NCBI GenBank assembly: GCA_026874595.1
Contig: CM049315.1
Span: 76,150,401 to 76,214,400, forward strand
Direction of reading: 5' to 3'
DNA: 64,000 bases
Source: Sipunculus nudus
Lineage: Eukaryota; Annelida; Sipuncula; Golfingiida; Sipunculidae
Numbering within the stretch: position 1 is the stretch's first letter. Below: more notes on the stretch, generated by a model, which was not told the origin of the DNA, searched no databases, and saw only the letters and a program-made list of their open reading frames with translations. The stretch itself is not shown here.

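Overview
This is animal nuclear DNA, AT-rich and dominated by introns and repeats. Nearly all recognisable coding sequence belongs to one large gene on the minus strand. It is a full-length-type ABC transporter of subfamily A, closest by recall to ABCA2. I could place 32 internal coding exons between 64000 (5' side) and 640 (3' side). All splice phases agree, giving 1,888 codons of open frame. The first exons (N-terminus, TM1, start of the first extracellular domain) lie beyond 64000. The rest of NBD2 and the C-terminus lie below position 1. The repeat families, with core repeats, GACGGACA-type microsatellite tails and terminal hairpins, resemble elements known from bivalve molluscs. I therefore infer a mollusc, probably a bivalve; this is not proven.

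Layout along the gene, from high to low coordinates. 64000-56919: extracellular domain 1 (exons 1-6). 52759-49145: membrane helices 2-6 (exons 7-10). 48206-34409: linker and NBD1 with Walker A, Q-loop, LSGGM signature, Walker B and H-loop (exons 11-17). 22239-21061: Ser-rich regulatory linker (exons 18-19). 18258-10561: TM7 and extracellular domain 2 (exons 20-24). 9198-3433: TM8-12 (exons 25-29). 2495-640: start of NBD2 with Walker A and Q-loop (exons 30-32). Most introns end in GT..AG. The intron after exon 31 needs a GC donor to stay in frame.

The introns hold the accessory material. There are several families of short repeat-rich elements with inverted or hairpin ends; most share the 12-bp palindrome GGTGGCGCCACC. 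There is a hAT-like element with an exact 8-bp target duplication, a TA-flanked inverted-repeat element, a LINE reverse-transcriptase remnant, an LTR-like insertion and several minisatellites. Two tandem arrays are copies of the host gene's own exon edges: six 93-bp units carrying the end of exon 21 with its 5' splice site, and two decayed copies of the start of exon 29. I found no tRNA, rRNA, CRISPR array or complete second gene.
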